Of a stretch of 43,401 nucleotides of DNA, positions 15,346-24,038 are shown piece by piece (position 1 is the first letter of the stretch; the number at the start of each line of letters is the position of its first letter). The stretch is from Bacillus mycoides (GTDB taxonomy: Bacteria; Bacillota; Bacilli; Bacillales; Bacillaceae_G): NCBI RefSeq assembly GCF_001757995.1, contig NZ_LXLV01000040.1:1-43401 (forward strand), read 5' to 3'. The notes beneath the pieces were generated by a model. It was not told where the DNA came from. It searched no databases and worked only from the letters and a program-made list of their open reading frames with translations. The translations under genes were made by a program, and so were the position numbers.

Positions 15346-16236
15346 TTAAAAAGGTTCGATAGGTACATATATATCAACTATATGTTTATTTTCCGGGTGC
15401 TGCTCTGGATCATTTTTATACACTTCAAAAGGATATGAATCTCTCGGTTTATATCCGCTATTTGGCAGCCATTCACCGTATAAGAAATCCCATGCTCCTT
15501 TATATTCATCTTGGCGTATCTCAAAATGACCTACCGCGTACTTCCCTGAAGGTATTACCATTATTCCAATGTCGCTCGTTCCTACTGCGGACTCATCCGG
15601 AATTGTTATACATAGACTTGTTCTTAAATGATAGTCCTCAGTAAATTCATGATGATCGTGGTAAATTGTTAATACCTTCGTATCCTCGAATACATGATAG
15701 TTTTGCACTGTGGCGTAACGAAATAGTTTTTCTATCATTTTTGGAAAAGCTATAGCTAACTCCTTATATGTACCTACATGTCTTATGTATGCGACGTTTA
15801 CGTTGTCCGCTGTTACAATTTCGACCTCTCCTCGAACCTTCTTACACTCATTGTATTGGGAACCTTCGCTAACGTCTTTGCAATTCTTGCTATTGTAATT
15901 TCTATAGTGAGACGGACTTACTCCGTACTGACTTTTAAATGTCCGGGAGAAAACTGCTGAATCTGTGAACCCGAAGTAATACGCAATATCTGTAATCGTC
16001 ATATCTGGACGGTAAGTAAGTAGATGTGTTGCCCTCTCTAATTTCAAACGATTCACATACCGAGATAACGGCTCTTCCATCATCCCTTTAAAAATTCTAT
16101 GAAAATGAAATTTTGAAAAGCCTGCCACATTAGCTAATTCTTCAATTGAAAGTGAATCGTTTATGTGAGATTCTATATAATCTTGAACTTTATAAATACG
16201 TCGTAAATACTCATTTCTACTTTGAGAACTCTCCAT
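15346..16236 (-). CDS. AraC family regulator with GyrI-like effector domain
   Basis: This 296-residue protein has an N-terminal pair of AraC helix-turn-helix motifs (SIEELANVAGFSKFHFHRIF, then MTITDIAYYFGFTDSAVFSR) and a C-terminal GyrI-like/SOUL-type ligand domain (VAYIRHVGTYKELAIAFPKM through GYKPRDSYPFEVYKND). This is the Rob/YdeE architecture, in which the C-terminal domain binds small hydrophobic compounds. The start is set at the ATG at 16236 because GAGGAGGT lies 6 nt upstream; longer starts run into the terminator of the preceding gene. It precedes the serine hydrolase gene by 20 bp and may regulate it. Confidence 0.88.
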   Translation of the reverse strand: MESSQSRNEYLRRIYKVQDYIESHINDSLSIEELANVAGFSKFHFHRIFKGMMEEPLSRYVNRLKLERATHLLTYRPDMTITDIAYYFGFTDSAVFSRTFKSQYGVSPSHYRNYNSKNCKDVSEGSQYNECKKVRGEVEIVTADNVNVAYIRHVGTYKELAIAFPKMIEKLFRYATVQNYHVFEDTKVLTIYHDHHEFTEDYHLRTSLCITIPDESAVGTSDIGIMVIPSGKYAVGHFEIRQDEYKGAWDFLYGEWLPNSGYKPRDSYPFEVYKNDPEQHPENKHIVDIYVPIEPF

Positions 16237-16255
16237 ATTCATACCTCCTCGCAAC

Positions 16256-16280
16256 AAAAAGGCTAACAACATGTTAGCCT
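16256..16280 (-). terminator. Terminator between GNAT and AraC genes
   Basis: Arms AGGCTAAC (16260-16267) and GTTAGCCT (16273-16280) form an 8-bp stem with a 5-nt loop, followed by T residues on the minus strand. It lies only about 20 bp before the AraC start codon, so the AraC gene depends on read-through or on a promoter inside the preceding gene. Confidence 0.8.
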
Positions 16281-16284
16281 ACTT

Positions 16285-16755
16285 TTACACATTTTTAAAA
16301 AATAAAACTCTACTCCCGCCATTACCATCATAATTTGTATGTACGGATACACCTTCTATTTCATCATCCCCAGCTTCAATTCGAAAGCCAATTTCTTGAT
16401 GAAATTGTATCGAATTTTTATTAACTGGTGACGTGATTGCTTTTACAACTTTACGGTTGCTTGCACGAGTGACATCAAAGAAATAAGAATACAATGTCGA
16501 TGCAATTCCTTTTCTTCTATACTTCGGATTTACACCAACAAAATGAACGTACGCTTCATCTTGATTTGTTTGTGAAAAGAATCCGCATAAGAAACCTAAC
16601 GTTTCTCCCTCTTCTTCAATGATAAAACTCGTTTCTTGAAAGTGGACGAAGAACAACTTTGGCAACATGCCAGCCATATCTCTCCCGCCCCACCAATCAT
16701 TTAATACGGAATGAATCTTTTCATAATCTTCCCCTTGGATGTTTCTTACTCGCAT
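16285..16755 (-). CDS. GNAT family N-acetyltransferase
   Basis: This 156-residue protein shows the acetyl-CoA-binding signature VHFVGVNPKYRRKGIASTLY (motif A, R/Q-x-x-G-x-G/A) near residue 85, preceded by a beta strand (TLGFLCGFFSQTN) and followed by VNKNSIQFHQEIGFRIEAGD (motif B). Substrate unknown. The ATG at 16755 follows GAGGGAG; a longer start has no site. It lies 17 bp after the zinc-ribbon protein gene and has its own terminator. Confidence 0.88.
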   Translation of the reverse strand: MRVRNIQGEDYEKIHSVLNDWWGGRDMAGMLPKLFFVHFQETSFIIEEEGETLGFLCGFFSQTNQDEAYVHFVGVNPKYRRKGIASTLYSYFFDVTRASNRKVVKAITSPVNKNSIQFHQEIGFRIEAGDDEIEGVSVHTNYDGNGGSRVLFFKNV

Positions 16756-16772
16756 GTGTTTCTCCCTCTCAC

Positions 16773-17174
16773 TCACTTCATTTTCTCATAAATTTTAATA
16801 ACCGTTTCTACTAAAAGAATGAATACCCAAATACCACAAAATACAAGAACAGATTGGAATATCGATCCAAGTATCATAACACCAATCGCACCTGATATTG
16901 AAAATGATACTCCACCAAACCCTGGATCCTGTATAAGTGATCCAGCAGAAAAAGCTGTTATAATAGATACTATTAAATAAATAACACTCATTATTTTTAA
17001 TATTTTTATAGAAAGATACGAAGTTTGTTCTTTCTCCACTTGTGATAATTCGATTTCCCCGCTCGCAATTCCTTTTTGAAGACAATCTTCACACAAAAAT
17101 TCTTCATTTATTTTTTTACCACCATGTATTGTACCTGTTATTTCTTTACACCTTGAACATTTTCGATTTATCAT
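16773..17174 (-). CDS. Zinc-ribbon membrane protein
   Basis: This 133-residue protein has an N-terminal zinc-ribbon-like Cys4 knuckle, CSRC ... CEDC (in NRKCSRCKEITGT and FLCEDCLQKG), followed by two hydrophobic segments (IMSVIYLIVSIITAFSAGS and SVLVFCGIWVFILLVETVI). I do not recognise a named family. The ATG at 17174 follows GGAGTG; the longer in-frame extension upstream has no ribosome binding site. Probably co-transcribed with the GNAT gene, 17 bp downstream. Confidence 0.7.
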   Translation of the reverse strand: MINRKCSRCKEITGTIHGGKKINEEFLCEDCLQKGIASGEIELSQVEKEQTSYLSIKILKIMSVIYLIVSIITAFSAGSLIQDPGFGGVSFSISGAIGVMILGSIFQSVLVFCGIWVFILLVETVIKIYEKMK

Positions 17175-17270
17175 TTTGATATCACTCCAATCAACTATGA
17201 TTATCTTAATATAATTCGACATTTACCTTATTATCCCTTTTATGTATTTTATAGAGAAAGGTCGTGTTTT

Positions 17271-17738
17271 ATGATTTCAAAACCCACATTTGGTTCTAAA
17301 AATCCCACGGTTCATTATGTATTACGGCCGAGTTGCTATGCGGTTATTTTCAATCCAGTTACTTCAAACATAGCTGTCATTCAAAATAGAGAACGTTACT
17401 TTTTACCTGGTGGCGGTATGGAAGGTACGGAAACGAAAGAAGAATGTTTACATCGTGAACTGCTAGAGGAATTAGGATGGGCAATTGAAATTGATCAATA
17501 TATCGGTAATGCAGCACGATATTTTTACGCAGAAAAAGAAGACACATATTATTTAAATGATGGATTCTTTTACATCGCGAAAATGATAAAGAAACAAACC
17601 GAAAACTGTGAAGAAGATCATGTTTTACAGTGGATGCCTCCATTACTGGCTATGGAGCATTTAATTCATGATCATCAAAAATGGGCTGTTGAACATGCAC
17701 TTTTATTGCAAAAACAAAAAGGATCCCCTTCTATTTGA
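17271..17738 (+). CDS. NUDIX hydrolase
   Basis: This 155-residue protein has a complete Nudix box at residues 47-69: GGGMEGTETKEECLHRELLE then ELGW, with all metal-binding glutamates present. N-terminal strands (SCYAVIFNPVTSNIAVIQNR) fit the fold. The substrate is unknown. The ATG at 17271 has AAAGG upstream. Its stop codon lies inside the terminator stem that separates it from the convergent EamA gene. Confidence 0.88.
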   Translation: MISKPTFGSKNPTVHYVLRPSCYAVIFNPVTSNIAVIQNRERYFLPGGGMEGTETKEECLHRELLEELGWAIEIDQYIGNAARYFYAEKEDTYYLNDGFFYIAKMIKKQTENCEEDHVLQWMPPLLAMEHLIHDHQKWAVEHALLLQKQKGSPSI

Positions 17739-17753
17739 AAGAGATCCTTTTTA
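17716..17753. terminator. Bidirectional terminator overlapping the NUDIX stop
   Basis: Arms AAAAAGGATC (17716-17725) and GATCCTTTTT (17743-17752) pair perfectly; T-runs occur on both strands. It serves the convergent NUDIX and EamA genes. Confidence 0.82.
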
Positions 17754-17756
17754 TAT

Positions 17757-18668
17757 TTAACTTACTTTTTTCAAATTTAAAGCTGGCTTTTTGATTCCGC
17801 CTTTTTTTACAACATATAAACCTATAAAGATTATAAACCCGCCAACTAGTTGCATCATATTGATTTGCTCTCCGATTGTTACTGCCGCAAAGATAACTGC
17901 GAACAATGGTACAAGATACATATAAACCATTACTTTCGTTGAGCCTATTTTACTAATACCGACATACCACATTGCAAGTCCGAAGATTGTCGCAAATACG
18001 ATTGAATATGCTAGAGATCCCCAGCTTAGCATGTCTACTGGCCACGTTAACGTATTTACATTGAATAAACAATATACAACGAGTGGTACAATTCCAATTA
18101 AAGTAGACCATGATGTGACTCTCATTGCGGAGTATTTTGTAATAAGGGGTTGCGCCAAAATTGGGTACCAGCCCCACGCAATTGCTGCGACTAATCCAAT
18201 TACATTTCCGAGCCATGCATACTCGTAAGTAGCTCCTTCCGTATGACCTGTTAATAAAACGAATGCTGCACCAATAAATGCTACTATTGAACCAATTTGT
18301 ACTTTCATCGAAAAACGTTCTTGTTTGTGCAATACTGCTAATATCCCTGTAAATATAGGTGACATCGCAATTAATAATGAGGCGTTCGTTGCTGAAGTAT
18401 ATTTCACAGATAGCATAAACATCGTTTGATACATCGTCGTTCCAACGATACCGACTGCTAATAATCGTAACCAATCTTTTCTTTCAATACGTAGTGAGCG
18501 TTCCATAATAAATGTAATAAGTAATAATACCGGTGATGCTACTAAAAATCGTAAACTATTAAATTGAATGGATGACATAAATGCCACACCATACTTTCCA
18601 ATTGTATAATTTGCTCCCCATACTAATGCAACTGATACTAAGAGCCATTCCATTTGCCATCGTTTCAT
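17757..18668 (-). CDS. EamA/DMT family transporter
   Basis: This 303-residue protein has ten hydrophobic segments in two EamA repeats, e.g. LLVSVALVWGANYTIGKYG at the start of repeat 1 and LGNVIGLVAAIAWGWYPILA at the start of repeat 2. Both repeats have the normal length, so the exporter appears intact. Family members export amino acids, nucleobases or other metabolites. The ATG at 18668 follows AGGGGAG; upstream in-frame codons run into the operator region. It diverges from a MocR-type regulator with shared repeat elements between them, as in the Bacillus subtilis ydeD/ydeF pair, which suggests control by that regulator. Confidence 0.9.
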   Translation of the reverse strand: MKRWQMEWLLVSVALVWGANYTIGKYGVAFMSSIQFNSLRFLVASPVLLLITFIMERSLRIERKDWLRLLAVGIVGTTMYQTMFMLSVKYTSATNASLLIAMSPIFTGILAVLHKQERFSMKVQIGSIVAFIGAAFVLLTGHTEGATYEYAWLGNVIGLVAAIAWGWYPILAQPLITKYSAMRVTSWSTLIGIVPLVVYCLFNVNTLTWPVDMLSWGSLAYSIVFATIFGLAMWYVGISKIGSTKVMVYMYLVPLFAVIFAAVTIGEQINMMQLVGGFIIFIGLYVVKKGGIKKPALNLKKVS

Positions 18669-18700
18669 CCGAATCTCCCCTTCCCTATTTAGCATAGTAA

Positions 18701-18754
18701 AATTGGCTGGATATAACACCGTCCAATTGGCTGTTTTTTTACCCAGCCAATTTG
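18701..18754. promoter_or_regulatory. Candidate MocR operator: three AATTGGCTG copies
   Basis: AATTGGCTG occurs directly at 18701-18709 and 18725-18733 (24-bp spacing) and inverted as CAGCCAATT at 18744-18752. The last two form an inverted repeat with a 10-bp T-rich centre. Mixed direct and inverted repeats are typical of MocR/PdxR-type operators. The position between divergent EamA and MocR genes fits. Confidence 0.65.
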
Positions 18755-18792
18755 TTATACTTGATGTATATAAGAGATGCGGAGGTGTTTGT

Positions 18793-20235
18793 ATGGAATG
18801 GAAGCTAGATAACGACAGTAAAATCCCTATTTATCAGCAAGTTGTTGACTTTATTGAAAAACGTATTACATACGGAGAACTTCCTCCAGGTAGCTTCCTC
18901 CCTTCAGAACGGAAATTAGCTACGCAGTTAAATGTAAACCGCAGTACGGTAACAACTGCTTATAATGAACTTCGCGCAATGGGAATTGTAGAAAGTACGA
19001 CCGGCAAAGGTACACGTGTGAGTACACATATGTGGGGCGTTTCTCCAACATTAACGCCGAACTGGAGAGGCTTCATAGAAGGTGGTACTTTTTTACCAAA
19101 CTTACCGTTACTCCGTCATATTCGGGCAGAAGTACAACAAAATGAAAATATTATAGATTTTGCTAATGGAGAGCTCGGTTGTAATCTCTATCCTCACGAT
19201 CAACTACAAACGATTTTACGAGAACAACCGTTAACGCAGTCATTAAGTTACGATCATCCGCAAGGCTATCTCCCGCTAAGACAAGCGGTTGTAAAATATA
19301 TGAAGGAATATTTAAAGGTTGAAGCGACTGAACAATCCATTATGATTACATCCGGAGCCCAGCAAGCCCTGCACCTTATCGTACAATGTTTATTAAACCC
19401 AGGTGATGCCGTCGCTTTCGAAAGTCCATCGCACTGTTATTCCTTACCGTTATTCCAATCAGCAGGTATTCGTATTTTCCCATTACCTGTCGATGAACAA
19501 GGTATTAATCCAGACGATGTGCAAGAATTATATAGAAAGCATCGTATTAAAATGATCTTTTTAAATCCAAATTTCCAAAACCCTACGGGAACGATGCTGC
19601 ATCCAAACCGTAGCAAAAAACTTTTATCACTTTGTGCAGACTTACGAATTGCAATCGTTGAAGATGATCCATCTAGTTTACTTACGTTAGAAAATAAACA
19701 ACCTTGCCCTACTTTGAAATCTATTGATGAAAATGGAACTGTCATTTATGTACATTCCTTATCAAAAATGATTGCACCAGGTTTACGAGTTGGATGGCTC
19801 GTCGCCCCGCAGTCTGTCGTAGAGCGCTTGTCAGATGCACGGCACCAAATGGAATTAGGGATGAGTATATTCCCCCAGTGGCTTATGCAGCAATTTTTTG
19901 AAACCGTACCATTTCAGTCGCATATCGTACCGTTACGAAAACAACTAGCAGAAAAAAGAGACGTTATCGTCCGTGCCCTAAACGAGAAACTTCACGATAA
20001 AATCTCTTTTTCAAATCCAACTGGTGGTATATACATATGGGGAAAATTAAAAGAACCAATAAACGAAAAACAACTCATTATGCAAAGCTTAAAACAAGAA
20101 ATCGCCTTTATGCCGGGCAGTATTTTCGGTGCAAAAGATGGTTACATTCGTTTGTCTTATGGAAAAGTAAATATTGATCAAATTGAAGAAGGTATTTCTC
20201 GTTTGCGTGAAGCTATTTTAGTTTGTGAAAAATAA
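18793..20235 (+). CDS. MocR-type (GntR-aminotransferase) regulator
   Basis: This 480-residue fusion has an N-terminal GntR winged helix ([20 protein letters not shown], then [20 protein letters not shown]) and a C-terminal fold-type-I aminotransferase domain. The PLP lysine is in [18 protein letters not shown], and the substrate-phosphate region includes [10 protein letters not shown]. MocR proteins use PLP or its aldimines as effectors and seldom act as enzymes. ATG at 18793 with GGAGGTG upstream is clearly better than longer starts. Likely autoregulator and controller of the divergent EamA transporter through the AATTGGCTG repeats. Confidence 0.92.
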   Translation: MEWKLDNDSKIPIYQQVVDFIEKRITYGELPPGSFLPSERKLATQLNVNRSTVTTAYNELRAMGIVESTTGKGTRVSTHMWGVSPTLTPNWRGFIEGGTFLPNLPLLRHIRAEVQQNENIIDFANGELGCNLYPHDQLQTILREQPLTQSLSYDHPQGYLPLRQAVVKYMKEYLKVEATEQSIMITSGAQQALHLIVQCLLNPGDAVAFESPSHCYSLPLFQSAGIRIFPLPVDEQGINPDDVQELYRKHRIKMIFLNPNFQNPTGTMLHPNRSKKLLSLCADLRIAIVEDDPSSLLTLENKQPCPTLKSIDENGTVIYVHSLSKMIAPGLRVGWLVAPQSVVERLSDARHQMELGMSIFPQWLMQQFFETVPFQSHIVPLRKQLAEKRDVIVRALNEKLHDKISFSNPTGGIYIWGKLKEPINEKQLIMQSLKQEIAFMPGSIFGAKDGYIRLSYGKVNIDQIEEGISRLREAILVCEK

Positions 20236-20315
20236 CATTAAGTAAAGAGATTTCGTTTGACAAAAGCAAAATCTACCATTATTATCAACACGAACCTATT
20301 TATAGGAGTGATACA

Positions 20316-20756
20316 ATGAAAATTTACGTTGATGCAGATGCTTGTCCTGTAAAAGATGTAATTATTTTAGAGGCTACGAATGCAGAAATTCCTGTTACCC
20401 TCGTTACTAGCTTTTCTCATTATTCTAATGCAGAACAGCCAGCAGGTGTGGAAACAATTTATGTTGATTCTGGAGCAGATGCTGCGGATTACCGGATTAT
20501 GCAGTTAGCAAAAAAAGAAGATTTAATCGTAACGCAAGATTACGGTCTTGCTTCGCTCGCTTTAGCAAAAGGCTGTATCGTTCTACACCATAAAGGCTAT
20601 AAGTATACGAATGAAAACATTGACCAACTATTACAAACACGTTATTTAAGTGCAATGGTTCGAAAAAGCGGCAAGCGTACAAAGGGGCCAAAACCATTTA
20701 CAGCAGAAGATAAAGAGAAATTTAGAGAGCTCTTTAAAAGTGTAATTTCACTTTAG
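20316..20756 (+). CDS. YaiI/YqxD family protein (DUF188)
   Basis: This 146-residue protein has the full family signature: [19 protein letters not shown] at the N-terminus, [20 protein letters not shown] in the centre, and a basic C-terminus with [20 protein letters not shown]. The fold is PIN/NYN-like, with conserved aspartates (DADACP, GADAADY, TQDYGL), so nuclease activity is plausible but unproven. The ATG at 20316 follows AGGAGTG. Monocistronic, with a terminator downstream. Confidence 0.92.
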   Translation: MKIYVDADACPVKDVIILEATNAEIPVTLVTSFSHYSNAEQPAGVETIYVDSGADAADYRIMQLAKKEDLIVTQDYGLASLALAKGCIVLHHKGYKYTNENIDQLLQTRYLSAMVRKSGKRTKGPKPFTAEDKEKFRELFKSVISL

Positions 20757-20794
20757 AAATGAACCTTCTATTTGTAGGGAAAGCTTTGCAAAGA

Positions 20795-20832
20795 AAAGAA
20801 GAGAATATCCAAATGAACATTCTCTTCTTTAG
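20795..20832. terminator. Terminator hairpin
   Basis: Perfect 12-bp arms AAAGAAGAGAAT (20795-20806) and ATTCTCTTCTTT (20819-20830) sit between the YaiI gene and the convergent DUF3892 gene. The T-run is modest on both strands. Confidence 0.7.
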
Positions 20833-20842
20833 GTTTACCCGT

Positions 20843-21157
20843 TTAAAATGAAGGTAAATTATCTAAGTTATTTTCTTTCATACCATCAGGCTCGCTACGT
20901 ATAATATCCCTGCCATACTTATGAAATACGTCCACATGAGCTAACTTCCCTGATTTTGCTTCATCAAGAGCAGTAATATAATCTAACTCTCTTCCACTAC
21001 TTGTTTTAAAGGCAATTAAATCCCCATCATCATTTTTACGAACTGCAACAATTTGTTCTGCTCCTGAATCGACTTCCTGGGCTACTTCCAAATGGGCTTG
21101 CTCTTCTCCTTGATGTAAATAATCATTATAAACTTTTTCAAAGTCTTTTTTATCCAT
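20843..21157 (-). CDS. DUF3892 domain protein
   Basis: This 104-residue, acidic, soluble protein contains the DUF3892 core AEQIVAVRKNDDGDLIAFKT then SSGRELDYITALDEAKSGK and a C-terminal IIRSEPDG motif. No catalytic residues are evident, and no function is established for the family. The start at 21157 (MDKKDFEKVY) is chosen because GGAGGTGA lies about 6 nt upstream. Monocistronic. Confidence 0.85.
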   Translation of the reverse strand: MDKKDFEKVYNDYLHQGEEQAHLEVAQEVDSGAEQIVAVRKNDDGDLIAFKTSSGRELDYITALDEAKSGKLAHVDVFHKYGRDIIRSEPDGMKENNLDNLPSF

Positions 21158-21220
21158 AAAACTCACCTCCAACACATTTTATTAGTATGGTTGGGAGGTA
21201 TTGGTTTTATGTACTTGGAT

Positions 21221-22216
21221 CTACACTTGTGTGTTTTCAAATGAAAACATAGTCCCCTCACTATTTGATTGTAAAGTGTATTTTATATCGAACATCTTTG
21301 ATATATCTTCAATATTTTTTAAACCGAGTCCCGTTCCTTTACTATTTATATCAAACCCAATCCCGTTATCTCTAAAGGAAATAATATCATCGCCTATGAG
21401 GATCTCAAGTTTTTTAGCTTTTGAATGTTTAAGGACATTTTGAAAAATGTTATCAAATAGCCTTTGAATCCATAACTCATTACTATTCCATATCAACTCT
21501 TTATCTTGTGGATTATATACTAATTCAATTTTATGAATGCTATACAAATAGCTCCATTTTTTAATCATATTTTCTATTAAATTATGTATATTCACTTCAT
21601 CATTCACAATATAAGTATTCTCTAAGGTCTCTGTAGATTGAATATTAAATTCGTTAGTTAAATCACTTATATATTGTATCTGCTCATACATTGATTCAAG
21701 TACTGATGCTTTTTCTTCGTATTCGCCTTCTAAATAATATAATTGTAATCTAACCGCCGTTAAGGGTGTATTAATATCATGCCGTAATTTATTTAATAGC
21801 TCTTTTTTTATTTGTTCCTGTTGTTGTAGTTCTAATTCTCGATAAGTCGTTCTTTCTATAAGCAAGTTTACTGACCTAATCAGTTCTCCCATCTCATCAT
21901 CGCTTTTGACATCTATTATATTAGGAATTTTTTTATCACTAGCTAAATCTCGAATCGTTTGATTTAATACATTAATTTTATTTAATACTGTGTTAATCGA
22001 TTTTGAAAATACAAAAGCTAATACTAATAGTGATAATAAAAATATGATTAACATAGTAGGATATGCAAAAGATTCGTGAAAAGGAATGTTCTTATTTTTA
22101 GTTTTAAAGGCAGCATTATAAATAACTGATACAAAGATACTAATCGACACTAATAACAATGGTACGCTAACAATAGCGGAGAATAGTAGTAACTGATATT
22201 TTTTCTTTAAGTTCAT
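21221..22216 (-). CDS. Sensor histidine kinase
   Basis: This 331-residue kinase has two membrane segments (about 9-33 and 54-71) separated by only about 20 residues outside the membrane, so it probably does not sense a ligand through a large external domain. A HAMP-like linker follows, then the H-box with His146 in LRHDINTPLTAVRLQLYYLE, an N-box near DNIFQNVLKHS, and G-boxes FRDNGIGFD and GTGLGLKN. It overlaps the response regulator gene by 4 nt. Likely signals membrane or cell-envelope state, as many short-loop Bacillus kinases do (inference). Confidence 0.92.
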   Translation of the reverse strand: MNLKKKYQLLLFSAIVSVPLLLVSISIFVSVIYNAAFKTKNKNIPFHESFAYPTMLIIFLLSLLVLAFVFSKSINTVLNKINVLNQTIRDLASDKKIPNIIDVKSDDEMGELIRSVNLLIERTTYRELELQQQEQIKKELLNKLRHDINTPLTAVRLQLYYLEGEYEEKASVLESMYEQIQYISDLTNEFNIQSTETLENTYIVNDEVNIHNLIENMIKKWSYLYSIHKIELVYNPQDKELIWNSNELWIQRLFDNIFQNVLKHSKAKKLEILIGDDIISFRDNGIGFDINSKGTGLGLKNIEDISKMFDIKYTLQSNSEGTMFSFENTQV

Positions 22217-22884
22217 TTCTTCATAAAGGTATTTAGTCTATACCCTTCTCCATAAATATTCTGAATAATATCACCTGTTTTATCATTAATTTTGGTCCTG
22301 ATTTTTTTTATATGTACGTTCATGATATTTTGATTTCTATCTTCGAGTTGCCATAAGTAATCAAAGAAGTGTTCTTTTGTTAGAATTCTATCTCTATTTT
22401 CATATAAATAGAAGAATATTTTACGCTCAATCGCAGTAAAAGCAACTTCATCACGCAAACCGTTAATTAGAACCCTTTTATATTCTGCATCTATAAATAA
22501 ATGTTTAATTTGCGTGAAAGTACCATATTGATTATCTAACATTTTCTGAATCCTCAACAGCAGCTCTCTAGGATCAAAAGGTTTTATCATGTATTCTTCT
22601 CCAATAGTCAAACCTTTTAATTTACTATCAATATCATTCCGAGCTGATAGAAATATAATTGGAATATTTAATCCTAGATTTTTTATTTTCTTTGTAATTT
22701 GATAACCATCTTCACCCGGTAACATAACATCCATTATGACTAGGTCTATTTCATGAATTACATCAAGAACATTCTTTCCTTCTTTCTTCCAATACACCTT
22801 ATACTTCTCGCGCTGCAAAATTTTTTGTAATAAATCCCCTATCATCAAATCGTCTTCAACAATTAATATGTTATATTCTTTCAT
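22213..22884 (-). CDS. OmpR/PhoB family response regulator
   Basis: This 223-residue regulator has a receiver domain with acidic pair EDD (10-12), phospho-acceptor Asp52 in IMDVMLPGEDG and Lys101 in MIKPFDPREL. The canonical GADDY is replaced by GEEYMIKPF. The C-terminal winged helix has AFTAIERKIFFYLYENRDRI and VHIKKIRTKI. It is the partner of the overlapping histidine kinase. The preceding hydrolase gene on the same strand is the most likely co-regulated gene. Confidence 0.93.
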   Translation of the reverse strand: MKEYNILIVEDDLMIGDLLQKILQREKYKVYWKKEGKNVLDVIHEIDLVIMDVMLPGEDGYQITKKIKNLGLNIPIIFLSARNDIDSKLKGLTIGEEYMIKPFDPRELLLRIQKMLDNQYGTFTQIKHLFIDAEYKRVLINGLRDEVAFTAIERKIFFYLYENRDRILTKEHFFDYLWQLEDRNQNIMNVHIKKIRTKINDKTGDIIQNIYGEGYRLNTFMKK

Positions 22885-22918
22885 TATGTAGACCTTCCAT
22901 CGCTAAAATAACAATAGC

Positions 22919-23905
22919 TTAGTTCTTCACTACTTTATTATTAATAAAATCCATTGCAATTTTGTATATTTCATCAGGAGCGTATAAATAAATACTATGT
23001 GTACCTTCAATTATTTTCACATCCGCTATTAATAACTTGCTAGCAAACTCCTCATAATTTTTGTTCTTTTGCTTTGTATACTTCGAATCTTTATTTTGCC
23101 TAGCAATCGCATCTATAAATAAAATAGGTGTTTCTTTTGGGATTGATAAGGAATTTGATTTTTTACCGTTATTGTAGCTTTGTAAAAGTTCTTGCCTCAT
23201 ATCATCGTTAAAAGCTTGTTTATATGTAAGCGCTCTATAAATATCTTTTTCCTGTTCGTTTAAAAAGGGTTGCCGAATGACTTCGGGGTTATAAGTGATA
23301 GAAGGAACTAATCTCTGAAAACCAATTTTCGTTAAAATATTCATCCCTTTTATTCTTAATGAATCAACTACGCCTATTTTATGAGTTACATACTGTTTAG
23401 GTAAACCAATATCTAACGCAATAATCGCTTTTACTTCACTTGGATATTTTTGTGCCCAGTAAATAGCCTCTATACCCGATAGAGAGTGTGGCACTAAAAT
23501 ATAGGGAGGTTTATTTCCACTCCTAATAAGCGCTTCTCTCGTTTGTTCTAATATCGTATCAATGTCTCTATCATCTTGAAAAACATCACTGTATCCATAA
23601 CCAGCTCTCTCAATTACAGAAATCTTGTTTTCTTTCGAAAATTTACTATACAACCCTTTCAATTCATAAACAGGAGCGGCAATTCCAGATCCGGCCATAA
23701 ATACAAACGTATCCTTCCCGCTCCCCTCATTATAAACATTCATTTTTTTATTATTGAAATTAACAAGTTCCCCTTCATTGTTCATTAATTTCGATTCCAT
23801 TCTTAATTGATAGTTATGATATATAAATACAGCGCCTGTTCCAAAGAAAATAATGCTAATACACACAAAAAATATAATCTTTACTATCTTCAATAATTTT
23901 TTCAT
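22919..23905 (-). CDS. Membrane-anchored alpha/beta hydrolase
   Basis: This 328-residue protein has an N-terminal hydrophobic helix (IVKIIFFVCISIIFFGTGAV) that probably anchors it with the catalytic domain outside. The hydrolase fold follows, with the oxyanion region TFVFMAGSGIAAP, the nucleophile elbow in VPHSLSGIEAI (Ser in HSLSG), and a late histidine in EGTHSIYLYAPDE. The ATG at 23905 follows AAAGGGG. It is the first gene of a unit with the response regulator (34 bp later) and kinase, which suggests a role in the response controlled by that system. Substrate unknown. Confidence 0.8.
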   Translation of the reverse strand: MKKLLKIVKIIFFVCISIIFFGTGAVFIYHNYQLRMESKLMNNEGELVNFNNKKMNVYNEGSGKDTFVFMAGSGIAAPVYELKGLYSKFSKENKISVIERAGYGYSDVFQDDRDIDTILEQTREALIRSGNKPPYILVPHSLSGIEAIYWAQKYPSEVKAIIALDIGLPKQYVTHKIGVVDSLRIKGMNILTKIGFQRLVPSITYNPEVIRQPFLNEQEKDIYRALTYKQAFNDDMRQELLQSYNNGKKSNSLSIPKETPILFIDAIARQNKDSKYTKQKNKNYEEFASKLLIADVKIIEGTHSIYLYAPDEIYKIAMDFINNKVVKN

Positions 23906-24038
23906 ATGATACCCCTTTCAACTTATACTGAAAGGGTACAATATAAAAATAAATTTCTAATAAATTTTTGAAAATTAATATTTTCACTTTTTATCTAAGT
24001 ATGGACTACTTTTAAAATTTCCAATTCAAAGGCCTTTT

